Shown one piece after another: positions 1 through 8,518 of a stretch of DNA of 39,818 bases (position 1 is its first letter; the number at the start of each line of letters is the position of its first letter). Under the pieces are notes generated by a model that was given only the letters and a program-made list of their open reading frames with translations, was not told the origin of the DNA and did no database searches. The stretch is from Desulfofundulus australicus DSM 11792. Its GTDB lineage: Bacteria > Bacillota > Desulfotomaculia > Desulfotomaculales > Desulfovirgulaceae. The stretch is taken from NCBI RefSeq assembly GCF_900129285.1, contig NZ_FQUW01000029.1, positions 1 through 39,818 of the forward strand, in the 5' to 3' direction. The translations under genes and the position numbers were made by a program.

Positions 1-252
1 GGCTGGAGTCGGCCCGGTATGGACCAGATGGCACGAATTCGAGTATTGAAAGCCAACGGCATTAACATAAAAGAGCAATACCTTAAACAACTCGGGAAAC
101 CGGTAACTGTTCTCAAAGTATGCCAAACAAGTCTACAACAGCAGCGGAAATTGCTGGAGCGGCCACCGTTTGAGACGTTGGGCAATATTCCAGCGTTGAA
201 AGGGCCGACCACTAGTCTTGCTCAGATTTTACGTGCAATCAAATCAGCCTAA
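1..252 (+). pseudogene. C-terminal remnant of an ISLre2-type (UPF0236) transposase
   Basis: The frame is open from base 1 and ends at a TAA at 250-252, so this is the tail of a gene cut by the window edge. The translation begins GWSRPGMDQMARIRVLKANG. This resembles the conserved C-terminal block of ISLre2/UPF0236 transposases, where a GWS-x-x-G-x-x-x-M-A-R-x-R pattern precedes a basic tail. Only about 83 residues are visible, so the catalytic part lies outside and it cannot be said whether the element is intact. The assignment rests on remembered family sequence; the GWSR...MARIR motif is the main support. Confidence 0.6.
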
Positions 253-336
253 AGCCCATGTGGCGGTTGGCACTCGTAACTCCTTTTCGATTTATTTCCT
301 ACAGTGACTTGACGCTATCATTAATAAAAAAAAAGC

Positions 337-366
337 TTGACTTTTTCCTCTGTTAGTTGTTAAAAT
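337..366 (+). promoter_or_regulatory. Candidate vegetative promoter for the SAM-riboswitch operon
   Basis: TTGACT at 337-342 and TAAAAT at 361-366 are separated by 18 bases. They lie about 35 bases upstream of the first paired base of the SAM-I aptamer, which is the usual layout for a sigma-A promoter ahead of an S-box leader. The surrounding DNA is AT-rich. Confidence 0.55.
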
Positions 367-400
367 ACCTATCGAGTTAAAAAATGAATATTTTAAGGTG

Positions 401-548
401 CTCTTATCCAGAGTGGTGGAGGGACTGGCCCGATGAAACCCGGCAACCGCCCTGGGCGAAGGTAAACCGCTAGGCCGCCAGCGGTATATACCTTGGCCAA
501 GGGAACGGTGCCAATTCCTGCAGAAGTTTATCTTCTGACAGATAAGAG
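401..548 (+). promoter_or_regulatory. SAM-I (S-box) riboswitch aptamer
   Basis: The segment contains the S-box core: CTCTTATC at 401-408, an AGAG-x-GGTGGAGGGA stretch, GGCCCGATGAAACCCGGCAACC in separated blocks, and AACGGTGCCAATTCC further down. P1 is closed by CTCTTATC (401-408) with GATAAGAG (541-548), a perfect 8-bp match. It sits directly upstream of a homocysteine-forming operon, the expected target because homocysteine is the methionine/SAM precursor. S-box leaders normally switch expression off when SAM is high. Confidence 0.95.
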
Positions 549-591
549 GGTTCGTATTTATGAAGGCCTCTTCTGTTTAGAAGAGGCCTTC
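544..591 (+). terminator. Expression platform of the SAM riboswitch (hairpin without a clear U-tract)
   Basis: A perfect 13-bp stem with a GTTT loop occupies 562-591 (left arm 562-574, right arm 579-591). The P1 3' strand AAGAGG (544-549) can instead pair with CCTCTT (567-572) inside the left arm, so P1 and this antiterminator pairing exclude each other. That is the standard S-box switch logic. The hairpin is followed by TAACGTCTGG rather than a run of T, so classical intrinsic termination would be weak as written. Confidence 0.6.
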
Positions 592-632
592 TAACGTCTG
601 GAGCAGAGCACACAAGAAAGGGATGAGGTGGA

Positions 633-1829
633 ATGAGCGAAAAAACTTATCAGGAAATCAATGCCCGCATAAAAAGTGGCAAGGCGGTGGTAGTAACAGC
701 AGAAGAATTTATTGACATCGTTCGAGAGAAGGGGTTAACCAGAGCATCGCAGGAAGTGGATGTGGTAACCACCGGCACCTTTGCACCCATGTGCTCCTCC
801 GGCGCTTTTCTTAATTTTGGCCACCCGGCCCCGCGTATCAAGATGTACCGGGTCTGGCTCAACAACGTACCGGCCTATACGGGCATTGCAGCAGTGGATG
901 CTTATATTGGAGCTACTGAACTCCCTGAAGATGATCCCCTTAACAGTAATCATCCGGGAGAATTTCGCTATGGTGGCGGCCATGTGATTGAAGATCTGGT
1001 AGCAGGAAGGCCCGTACGCTTAAAAGCAATAGGTTACGGCACCGACTGTTACCCCCGGCGGGAGATCGAAACCACCATTACCATTCATGATATTAATGAA
1101 GCTATTTTATTTAATCCCCGTAATGCCTATCAAAATTATAATTGTGCAGTGAACCTGTCCAACCGTACCATATATACTTATATGGGGATTCTAAAACCCA
1201 ATTTGGGCAACGCTCACTATTCCACATCCGGCCAGTTAAGCCCTTTACTCAAAGATCCTCATTTTAAAACAATTGGAATTGGTACACGTATTTTCCTGGG
1301 TGGCGGGATTGGATATGTGGCCTGGCACGGCACCCAGCACTTCCCGGCCATACAGACGGATCCCGATAGCGGCAGAGAACTGGGACCTGCCGGTGGCACC
1401 CTGGCGGTTATCGGGGATCTAAAGCAGATGAGCCCACGCTGGCTCATGGGCACCAGTTACCTGGGCTACGGGGCTACTTTAAGCGTGGGTATTGGCGTGC
1501 CCATCCCGATTTTAAACGAGGAAATTGCCCGTTATGCTGCGGCATCCGATGCTGAATTATATGCCCCCATTGTTGATTACGGCGAGGCTTATCCCAACCA
1601 GAAGCCGGGTAATCTGGGTTATGTCAGTTATGCCCAGCTCAAGTCGGGGAAGATTGTAGTGCAGGGCAAGGAAGTACCTACTGCACCGTTGTCAAGTTAC
1701 CCACGGGCCAGGGAAATAGCCGGTATTTTAAAGAAATGGATTCAAAATGGAGAATTTTACCTTGCCGAACCCGTACAATTACTACCTTCTCCTGCCGATG
1801 GTTTGACGGGAAAGGTTTTGAAAGGCTAA
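633..1829 (+). CDS. Homocysteine biosynthesis protein, COG1900/DUF39 (MA1821-like sulfurtransferase)
   Basis: This 398-residue protein matches the DUF39/COG1900 family. The Methanosarcina acetivorans member MA1821 is required for making homocysteine from aspartate semialdehyde and sulfide, probably through a protein persulfide. Two cysteines in conserved contexts are visible: Cys54 in APMCSSGAF and Cys139 in GTDCYPRR. Glycine-rich stretches (RYGGGH, FLGGGIGYVAWHGTQH) are typical of the family. The ATG at 633 is preceded by a GATGAGGTGG ribosome site. It is the first gene behind the SAM-I riboswitch and is followed 21 bases later by the NIL-ferredoxin gene, giving the same gene partnership as in methanogens. 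It should be a cytoplasmic enzyme. The chemistry is inferred from the archaeal homologue. Confidence 0.9.
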   Translation: MSEKTYQEINARIKSGKAVVVTAEEFIDIVREKGLTRASQEVDVVTTGTFAPMCSSGAFLNFGHPAPRIKMYRVWLNNVPAYTGIAAVDAYIGATELPEDDPLNSNHPGEFRYGGGHVIEDLVAGRPVRLKAIGYGTDCYPRREIETTITIHDINEAILFNPRNAYQNYNCAVNLSNRTIYTYMGILKPNLGNAHYSTSGQLSPLLKDPHFKTIGIGTRIFLGGGIGYVAWHGTQHFPAIQTDPDSGRELGPAGGTLAVIGDLKQMSPRWLMGTSYLGYGATLSVGIGVPIPILNEEIARYAAASDAELYAPIVDYGEAYPNQKPGNLGYVSYAQLKSGKIVVQGKEVPTAPLSSYPRAREIAGILKKWIQNGEFYLAEPVQLLPSPADGLTGKVLKG

Positions 1830-1850
1830 ATATTGAGGAGGATAAAAGCC

Positions 1851-2252
1851 ATGTCGCCCAGGAAAATAGTTTTACGCTTCGGTCCCGAGATCTCCGATAA
1901 GCCCATCATATACCGGCTGGTTAAGGACTACGATCTGGTAATGAATATCTTAAAAGCCAATGTTAACCCTCAGAAGGAAGGTATTATGGTTCTGGAGTTA
2001 AGTGGGGACAATTATGAGCAGGGTCTGAATTATCTACGGGAACAAGGTGTAACTGTTCAGGCACTGACCCATGAGGTGGTGCGTAATGAACAGCGCTGCA
2101 CCATGTGCGGTGCCTGTACCGCCATCTGCCCCACCGGTGCCCTGCACCTGCGAAGGCCGGAAATGGAAGTAGTTTTTGATGGAGATAGCTGTGTGGTCTG
2201 CCAGCTCTGCGTGAAAGCCTGTCCGGTCAGGGCCATGGAAGTTAAACTTTAA
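1851..2252 (+). CDS. NIL-domain 4Fe-4S ferredoxin (MA1822-like)
   Basis: A 133-residue protein. Residues 1 to about 75 resemble the NIL ligand-binding domain also found at the C-terminus of MetN ABC ATPases. Residues 80-133 carry two 4Fe-4S motifs: Cys83, 86, 89, 93 and Cys114, 117, 120, 124, each a CxxCxxCxxxCP pattern. The start is set at ATG 1851, because GAGGAGG ends eight bases before it; an in-frame TTG at 1833 lies upstream of that ribosome site. The archaeal homologue MA1822 works with the COG1900 protein in homocysteine synthesis, presumably supplying electrons to reduce a persulfide. Its place as second gene of the SAM-controlled operon supports the same role. Confidence 0.9.
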   Translation: MSPRKIVLRFGPEISDKPIIYRLVKDYDLVMNILKANVNPQKEGIMVLELSGDNYEQGLNYLREQGVTVQALTHEVVRNEQRCTMCGACTAICPTGALHLRRPEMEVVFDGDSCVVCQLCVKACPVRAMEVKL

Positions 2253-2314
2253 GGCTTAAGGAGAGTAAGTAAAGAACAGGTTATTGCGCTGCTACCTTTT
2301 TGAGGGAGGTAAAG

Positions 2315-3052
2315 GTGTACTTGGAACGCACCTATCGCTATCGCCACCGGCAGGAGGACCTGATCCATTTTCAGGTGGTGGTAGGAGAAACGGATCTGGA
2401 TATAGGGGTGCGCAGGGAGCGCTTTTCTCCCGGGCTGGTGGAAAAGGTAACGCAAATAGTACGGCAATGCCGGGTTCCCCTGGAAGAATACATAAAAAGG
2501 GACCCGGCATTCCTTAAAGCTCACACTCCTTATGATATATTGCCCGATGCCCCTCCTATTGTAAAGGAAATGGCTGAAGCGGCCAGGATAGCCGGCGTTG
2601 GTCCTATGGCCGCTGTGGCAGGAGCCATTGCTGGAAGAGTGGGCAGAGTTCTAACTCGCTTCAGCCGCGATGTTATAGTAGAAAACGGAGGGGACATTTA
2701 CCTGCGCAGTACCCGGCTCCGGCGGATTGGCATTTACGCCGGAGATTCACCTTTCTCTCACCGCCTGGCGTTAGAAGTACGCCCTCCGGATACGCCCCTG
2801 GGTATATGCACTTCCTCTGGAACGGTAGGGCACTCTTTGAGTTATGGTATTGCCGATGCGGTAGTTATCCTTTCTCCCAGCCCGGCTCTCGCTGATGCCG
2901 TAGCCACGGCATCAGGAAACCTGGTCAAAGAGCCGGGTATGGTGGAACAGGCGGTAAATTTTGCAGCCAGCATACCTGGGGTTACCGGAGCTCTGGTTAT
3001 TTGCCGGGACAGAATGGCCGTATGGGGTCGCCTGAAGCTGGTACCATCCTGA
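2315..3052 (+). CDS. UPF0280/COG2122 ApbE-like protein (MA1715-like)
   Basis: About 245 residues, matching the UPF0280 (COG2122) family, which is distantly related to the flavin transferase ApbE. Recognisable parts are the central VENGGDIYLR block and the CTSSGTVGHSLSYGIADAVVI stretch, similar to ApbE's Ser-Gly and alternation of Ala/Asp near the C-terminus. GTG 2315 is chosen because GAGGGAGGT ends at 2310; TTG 2321 is an alternative. Homologue MA1715 of Methanosarcina acetivorans is the third protein linked to sulfide assimilation into homocysteine, so this operon holds the complete known set. The biochemical step of COG2122 is not settled. The stop lies one base from the stop of the opposing acyl-CoA synthetase gene, with no terminator between them. 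Confidence 0.85.
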   Translation: MYLERTYRYRHRQEDLIHFQVVVGETDLDIGVRRERFSPGLVEKVTQIVRQCRVPLEEYIKRDPAFLKAHTPYDILPDAPPIVKEMAEAARIAGVGPMAAVAGAIAGRVGRVLTRFSRDVIVENGGDIYLRSTRLRRIGIYAGDSPFSHRLALEVRPPDTPLGICTSSGTVGHSLSYGIADAVVILSPSPALADAVATASGNLVKEPGMVEQAVNFAASIPGVTGALVICRDRMAVWGRLKLVPS

Positions 3053-3053
3053 A

Positions 3054-4661
3054 TTATAGGTGCTTAAAAAGGCTGTTTTGATATTCTTTTTCCCTCAACC
3101 GGTTCTTTATAATTTTGCCAGTGGGAGTTCGAGGTAGCTCGCCAAATTCGATAACCCTGGGCAGCTTAAAATGGGCAATGCGTTCCCGGCAGAATTTTAA
3201 AATTTCCTCAGCAGTCAGGTTGCTTCCCGGTTTGGGGACGATAAAAGCCTTGGGTATCTCTCCCCATTCGGGGTCAGGAACGCCTATGACGGCTACCTCC
3301 AGTACATCCGGATGCTCATAAATACAATTCTCCACTTCCACCGTGGAAATATTTTCACCACCACTGACTATGATGTCCTTCAAGCGATCTTTTATTTCAA
3401 TAAAGCCGTTGGGATGCATCACAGCCAGGTCTCCACTATGAAACCAGCCGCCGCGGAAGGCTTTCTGGGTTTCTTCCGGTTGCTTATAGTAACCCAGCAT
3501 GACGTTATTGCCTCGCATAATTAACTCTCCCATCGTCTTTCCATCAGCAGGTACATCGATCATCTGTCCGGGTTCAACGACACGCACAAAACCGGAATGG
3601 ATGCAGGCTACCCCCTGGTGAACATTAGCCGCTTTTTCACTTGCACCCGGTTGTTCCCAGCATGCTAACCATTGAGAAATGGAATGATGACCGTATACTT
3701 CCGCCAGCCCGTAGATAGTGGTTACCTTCGCTCCAATTTCCTCTAAACTTTTTATAGCAGATGGAGGCAAAGGAGCTCTGGCTATAATGTTGAGATCTGC
3801 CTTTTTTAATTTATAATCTTTTCCCTTGAGATAACCGGCCAGGGAGTACATCAATGCCGGGGTGGCACAAAGATGAGTGACCCCCTCCCTTTCAATAATA
3901 TGGTATATGTTACCGGGATCTGCCCGGCGCAGGCATATGTGGGTCCCCCCCACTGCCGTAACACTCCAGGTAAAACACCAACCGTTACACTGGAACATGG
4001 GCAATGTCCACAGGTATACTGAATCGGAACTCATTTTGTGTTCCAAAGCTTCCCCGAGGGCAGTCAAATATGCCCCCCGGTGGTGGTACATAGCACCCCG
4101 GGGCAGGCCAGCAGGACCGCTGGTGTAGTTAATGGCAATGACCTCCATTTCATCTTCAATGGCATTGGGAAAAGGTTCCGGGGAGCCAGTGGCCAGGAAT
4201 TCTTCGTACTCGGGCCCGTCCAGGGGACGATGACTGCTGGCATCGCAGATATTAACAAATAATCTGATACCGGACAGGTCTTTGAGGATAGCGGCAATTA
4301 GAGGTGCATATTCATTATCTACAAAAAGAGCCTTGCTATCGGAATGATTGATAATGTAGCCGATTTCCCGGGGAGATAGCTGCGAATTTATGTTAACCAG
4401 GGCTGCCCCCAGCATAGGGACCCCAAAATGGGCTTCCAGCATGGGTGGAATATTGGGACATAAAAAGGCTACTTTATCTCCCCTTTTAAGACCGGCCTTT
4501 TTTAACGCACTGGCCAGGCGGTTAATGCGGCGGCAAAATTCACTGTAGGTATATCGCCTTTCATTATAAATCACCGCTGTTTTATTCCGGTAAACCAGGG
4601 CATTGCGCCTCAGAAAACTTAATGGAGTAAGTGGCTCGTAAAAAACTGAACGCAGTGACAT
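3054..4661 (-). CDS. Acyl-CoA synthetase / AMP-dependent ligase
   Basis: A 535-residue member of the ANL adenylating family, likely activating a fatty or other carboxylic acid to its CoA ester in the cytoplasm. The hinge motif GWFHSGDL...IEIKDRLKDIIVSGGENIS is intact. The catalytic lysine sits in PTGKIIKN near the C-terminus, and YGLAEVYG occupies the place of the YGxTE motif. The phosphate-binding loop reads YTSGPAGLPRGA instead of the usual YTSGTTGxPKGx, losing two Thr and changing Lys to Arg. The following MYHHRGAYL resembles the plant AAE / medium-chain subgroup. ATG 4661 has a GGGGGGAG site upstream. It appears monocistronic: 174 bases separate it from the HD-GYP gene. The substrate cannot be read from sequence. 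Confidence 0.88.
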   Translation of the reverse strand: MSLRSVFYEPLTPLSFLRRNALVYRNKTAVIYNERRYTYSEFCRRINRLASALKKAGLKRGDKVAFLCPNIPPMLEAHFGVPMLGAALVNINSQLSPREIGYIINHSDSKALFVDNEYAPLIAAILKDLSGIRLFVNICDASSHRPLDGPEYEEFLATGSPEPFPNAIEDEMEVIAINYTSGPAGLPRGAMYHHRGAYLTALGEALEHKMSSDSVYLWTLPMFQCNGWCFTWSVTAVGGTHICLRRADPGNIYHIIEREGVTHLCATPALMYSLAGYLKGKDYKLKKADLNIIARAPLPPSAIKSLEEIGAKVTTIYGLAEVYGHHSISQWLACWEQPGASEKAANVHQGVACIHSGFVRVVEPGQMIDVPADGKTMGELIMRGNNVMLGYYKQPEETQKAFRGGWFHSGDLAVMHPNGFIEIKDRLKDIIVSGGENISTVEVENCIYEHPDVLEVAVIGVPDPEWGEIPKAFIVPKPGSNLTAEEILKFCRERIAHFKLPRVIEFGELPRTPTGKIIKNRLREKEYQNSLFKHL

Positions 4662-4835
4662 AACGCGCGCTCCCCCCTTAACGAATTAACCGGAAAAACG
4701 GGATTGATTTTGTAAGAAGTTTAAATCTTGCGTATTATTATTGAATTTTTCGAATTAACATTTTATTAATTCTCCCTTTCCTCCCTCTTCCCTGCTGTGA
4801 CCCTGGGTGTTCGCCGCCTGCCAGAATAATTTTCA

Positions 4836-5951
4836 TTAAATCATACTCTTAACAGCTTCCGGAAACGCCTCCCAGTAGTCTTGAATCACTTCTACTATTG
4901 TAAGCTGGCGTTGTTCAGCCAGCTTTATTTCGTAAGGCCTGGCCAGAGGCTGCCTGGAAGGGGAAAATAAAACCAGAACGCGGGGGTACAGGGAAAAACC
5001 CCGCTCGGTTTCCAGTACCACACCAATTTCACCGCTGGATAACCGGACCAGGCTGCCTGCCGGATAGGCAGCTACATTACTCAGAAAAGCCTGTACGATA
5101 TCAAAATCAAACAGATAATTACCGGAGCCGGCAATCATTTCATAAACTTCATGTACTGGATAGGCCGGACGGTAAACCCGGTCAGCAGTCAGGGCATCAT
5201 ACATATCTACAAGGCCGGTAATCTGGGCAAATTCATGAATTTCCGGCCCTTTCAGCCCCCGGGGGTAACCCTGCCCCTTGTAGCGTTCGTGATGCTGTAA
5301 AGCAACGATCCTGCATAAAATATTTGCTCCTGGATCTTGCTTGAGAATCTCGGCGCCGTATATGCAGTGCTTTTTAATAAGCTCAAATTCCTCATCGGTC
5401 AGGGGGCCTGGTTTGTTTAATATTTCCAAAGGGATGCACGTTTTACCAATATCGTGGAGCAAGGCCGCCATACCGAGATGAAACAGGCCCCTGCGGCTGT
5501 AACCAAGGGTTATGCCGGTAATTATGGCCAGCACACAAACGTTAACTGAATGACCAAAGGTATATTCATCAACGCTGCGGATATCCACCAGATTAATCAT
5601 CAAAGAACGCCGGCTAAGTAACTCGTCAATAATTTCATTAACAATTCCAAATATATCCTTAACCCCAATAAGTGCCCTGGCGGGAATGGTTCCCCGTGGT
5701 GATTTTGAAAGGAGAAGGGTCTTGACCCGGGCAATGGCCTGAGCCCGCGTCTCTTCGGAAATAACGTCCTCAACTTCCACACCCGGAAAATCATCTATAT
5801 ATACAGCCGGAATGCCCAGCATTTTTAACCTGGCAATAAATCGCTCGGTAAGTATAGTACCCGCCTGAAGCAACACCTGCCCCGACGCATTATAAACTGC
5901 CCTGCCGACCCTTGAACCCGGACGCAGTAAAGCTGTAGGGACTTTGCGCAT
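4836..5951 (-). CDS. HD-GYP domain protein, probable cyclic-di-GMP phosphodiesterase
   Basis: A 371-residue cytoplasmic protein without transmembrane segments. Residues 1-95 form an N-terminal domain of unclear type. The HD-GYP domain follows, with HSVNVCVLA (from 134), HDIGKTCIP (166-174), the paired histidines of LQHHERYKGQGYP (218-230) and LVDMYDALTADRVYRPA. The HDxGK and HHE-x(n)-GxGYP signatures are those of phosphodiesterases that linearise cyclic di-GMP or related dinucleotides using a metal pair. A tail of about 75 residues follows. No receiver or PAS domain is fused, so the input signal is unknown. The ATG at 5951 has GAAGGATG upstream. Confidence 0.9.
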   Translation of the reverse strand: MRKVPTALLRPGSRVGRAVYNASGQVLLQAGTILTERFIARLKMLGIPAVYIDDFPGVEVEDVISEETRAQAIARVKTLLLSKSPRGTIPARALIGVKDIFGIVNEIIDELLSRRSLMINLVDIRSVDEYTFGHSVNVCVLAIITGITLGYSRRGLFHLGMAALLHDIGKTCIPLEILNKPGPLTDEEFELIKKHCIYGAEILKQDPGANILCRIVALQHHERYKGQGYPRGLKGPEIHEFAQITGLVDMYDALTADRVYRPAYPVHEVYEMIAGSGNYLFDFDIVQAFLSNVAAYPAGSLVRLSSGEIGVVLETERGFSLYPRVLVLFSPSRQPLARPYEIKLAEQRQLTIVEVIQDYWEAFPEAVKSMI

Positions 5952-6052
5952 ATCTTACATCCTTCTGTACCGTATTATCATCTTTTATTATAATGTTTAG
6001 TTTAAATTTAATTTCGACGAAAATCAAGATTTTTCCTTACAGAGTTAAAATT

Positions 6053-6649
6053 TTAGATCCTGTGCTGCACCTTTTGTTTGATGACGATATATAGCAGGCA
6101 GACAACCAGAACTCCAGCAGCCAGCAGGGGCAATCGAGATTGGATAAGAGAAAATATGGATTCCCAGTGGTGGCCAAAAAATATTCCAATGCCCAGGTTA
6201 ATCGAAACCCAGCTCAAAGCAAACAGGAAGTTATAAATTAAAAACTGCAGAAATGGTAAACGGCTGATACCGGCCAGGTAGGGAGTTAGATTGCTGATCA
6301 TGGGTACAAAGCGACCGAAAATGATGAAAGCAGGCGCCGAACGATATACCCAGCTGCGCGCCTGATCAAATTTATCCGGAGTAACCAGCAAATACTTACC
6401 ATAACGGAGAAAAAAGGGCTCACCAATACAACGGCCAATGGTGTAAGCCACCGTGGCACCTACGTTAAAACCCAGTACGGCCGCTGCCATTATATGAAAA
6501 AGGTCAAGCTTGCCCTGGTTTACCAGAATACCGGCCAGGAGAGTCATCAGGCCCCCGGGAAAGGGAATACCCAGTGCTTCCACAATTAACCCCAGGAACA
6601 ACCCGCCTGCCCCCAGAGCGCCCAGATAATCCAGCACCCAGTCTTTCAT
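6053..6649 (-). CDS. DedA family membrane protein
   Basis: 198 residues with several hydrophobic segments. It carries the DedA/SNARE-associated pattern: EALGIPFPGGL near residue 26, a GRCIGE-like segment, and FGRFVPMISNLTPYLAGISRLPF, where Gly-Arg-Phe-x-Pro is the family hallmark. DedA proteins sit in the cytoplasmic membrane and are linked to lipid-carrier (undecaprenyl phosphate, phosphatidylethanolamine) flipping and membrane homeostasis. The start ATG has GGGAGGGTGAT about six bases upstream. It is codirectional with pyk upstream but separated by 104 bases, so it may have its own promoter. Confidence 0.88.
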   Translation of the reverse strand: MKDWVLDYLGALGAGGLFLGLIVEALGIPFPGGLMTLLAGILVNQGKLDLFHIMAAAVLGFNVGATVAYTIGRCIGEPFFLRYGKYLLVTPDKFDQARSWVYRSAPAFIIFGRFVPMISNLTPYLAGISRLPFLQFLIYNFLFALSWVSINLGIGIFFGHHWESIFSLIQSRLPLLAAGVLVVCLLYIVIKQKVQHRI

Positions 6650-6753
6650 TAAATCACCCTCCCGGGCTTTAACATTCCCGGAAAGGGTGCGTTATATAGT
6701 AGCTGACCAGCCCCAGATTTGTCCTTTGCATCATCTAGCCGGGCCTTGATAAC

Positions 6754-8505
6754 TCATAATACCCTGGCAGTACCCCGGTATATCAGACCGCGTTGACCAT
6801 CCACCGTTACCGTTTCTCCATCAGTAAGAATGGAGGTGGCCGCATCTACCCCTACAATTACCGGAATACCAAATTCCAGGCCGACAATGGCCCCATGGGA
6901 AGTCAGGCCACCTGTTTCGGTAATCAGGGCGGCTGCCTTTTCTATGGCCGGAACAAAATCCTTATCTGTAAAGGGAGTAACCAGAATATCACCCGGTTCA
7001 ACCTTTTCCAGAGCTTCTTTTAAAGTGCGGCAGATGCGCACACGCCCGGTTACCGCCCGTGTGCCGATACCCTGACCCCGGGCCAGTATATCGCCAACGG
7101 TATGTACCTTTAACAGGTTGGTGGTACCGTGGACACCTGCAGGAACACCGGCGGTAATAACCACCAGGTCCCCCGGTTTAATGAGATTTGCCGCCAGGGA
7201 TGCTTCAATGGCTGATGCAATCATGCTGTCGGTATCCTGGGTGCGTCCTACCAGCAGGGGTTGCACGCCCCAGACCAGAGCCAGCTTGCGCAATACCCGT
7301 GCTACCGGCGTCACGGCTATGATAGGTGAGCGGGGGCGGTATTTGCTTACCATTTTAGCCGTATAGCCCGTTTCCGTGGAAGTAATAATAGCAGCGGCTC
7401 CCAGATCCTGGGCAGTAGTGCAGGTGGCATGACTGATGGCATCGGTAACAGTGTGAGCCAGCGCCCGGCCCCGCCTTTGAAGAATATCTTCGTAGGGCAG
7501 GGATTGTTCCACCCGGCTGGCGATGCGGGCCATTGTTTTTACCGCTTCTACTGGATAATGCCCCGCAGCTGTTTCTCCCGAGAGCATAATGGCATCGGTA
7601 CCATCCAGAATAGCATTGGCCACATCGCTGGCTTCGGCCCGGGTGGGACGGGGATTGTGGATCATGGATTCGAGCATCTGGGTGGCAGTAATAACCGGTT
7701 TGCCGGCCAGGTTACATTTTTCAATTATAGCTTTTTGGATTAGCGGCACTTCCTCCACGGGAAGGCCAACTCCCAGATCGCCCCGGGCTACCATAATACC
7801 ATCGGCCACCCTTATAATCTCGTCCAGGTTTTCCACGCCTTCCCTGGTTTCTATCTTGGCAATAACATCCACATCCGCCCCCTGTTCCTCAAGGATACGG
7901 CGGATGGCCAGTACATCTTGAGCCCGGCGGATAAAAGAAGCGGCAATAAAGTCCACTTCCTGCTCAATGCCGAATTTGATATCGCGGATATCCTGTTCGG
8001 TAATGGCAGGCAGGTTTACCGGAACTCCAGGAAGGTTCACGCCCTTCTGGCTGGTCAGCTCACCCCCATGAACCACTTCACACTCCACTTCGTGGTCATT
8101 GACTCCAGTTACCCGTAATTCTATTAAACCATCGGCAATCAAAACGGTATTTCCCGGAACCAGATCCCGTGGTAACCCAGGGTAGTTGACAGGCAATCGC
8201 TCCGGAGTTCCTTTCACATCCTCGGTGGTAAGAATTACCCGCTGCCCGGCCTTTAGCACCACGGGTTCCTTTTCAAGGTAGCCGAGGCGAATTTCTGGCC
8301 CCTTTGTATCCAGCAAAATGGCGATATTCTTACCCACTCTGCCGGCAGCTTCCCGTATATTGGTGATGCGCCGGGCATGGTCCTCGTGGGTCCCGTGGGA
8401 AAAATTAAGCCGGGCAATATTCATACCTGCCCTCATCATTTCCATGAGGGTTTCAACCTGTTCGCAGGCCGGACCGATGGTACAAATAATTTTGGTTTTT
8501 CTCAA
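6754..8505 (-). CDS. pyk: Pyruvate kinase with C-terminal PEP-utiliser mobile domain
   Basis: A 583-residue pyruvate kinase, converting PEP and ADP to pyruvate and ATP. The N-terminus MRKTKIICTIGPA, ARLNFSHG, DTKGPEIR, the active-site region IAKIETREGVENLDEI, MVARGDLG, and TATQMLESM...PTRAEASDVANAILDG are all canonical. The protein is about 110 residues longer than the E. coli type. Residues from about 475 form an extra domain with GGLTSHGAIVGLEFGIPVIVG, the histidine loop of PEP-utilising mobile domains, as in Geobacillus and other Firmicute pyruvate kinases. Whether that domain has a catalytic role is unknown. It lies 13 bases downstream of pfkA, so the two are surely cotranscribed. ATG 8505 has an AGGAGGAAC-type site. 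Confidence 0.97.
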   Translation of the reverse strand: MRKTKIICTIGPACEQVETLMEMMRAGMNIARLNFSHGTHEDHARRITNIREAAGRVGKNIAILLDTKGPEIRLGYLEKEPVVLKAGQRVILTTEDVKGTPERLPVNYPGLPRDLVPGNTVLIADGLIELRVTGVNDHEVECEVVHGGELTSQKGVNLPGVPVNLPAITEQDIRDIKFGIEQEVDFIAASFIRRAQDVLAIRRILEEQGADVDVIAKIETREGVENLDEIIRVADGIMVARGDLGVGLPVEEVPLIQKAIIEKCNLAGKPVITATQMLESMIHNPRPTRAEASDVANAILDGTDAIMLSGETAAGHYPVEAVKTMARIASRVEQSLPYEDILQRRGRALAHTVTDAISHATCTTAQDLGAAAIITSTETGYTAKMVSKYRPRSPIIAVTPVARVLRKLALVWGVQPLLVGRTQDTDSMIASAIEASLAANLIKPGDLVVITAGVPAGVHGTTNLLKVHTVGDILARGQGIGTRAVTGRVRICRTLKEALEKVEPGDILVTPFTDKDFVPAIEKAAALITETGGLTSHGAIVGLEFGIPVIVGVDAATSILTDGETVTVDGQRGLIYRGTARVL

Positions 8506-8518
8506 GGACTGTTCCTCC

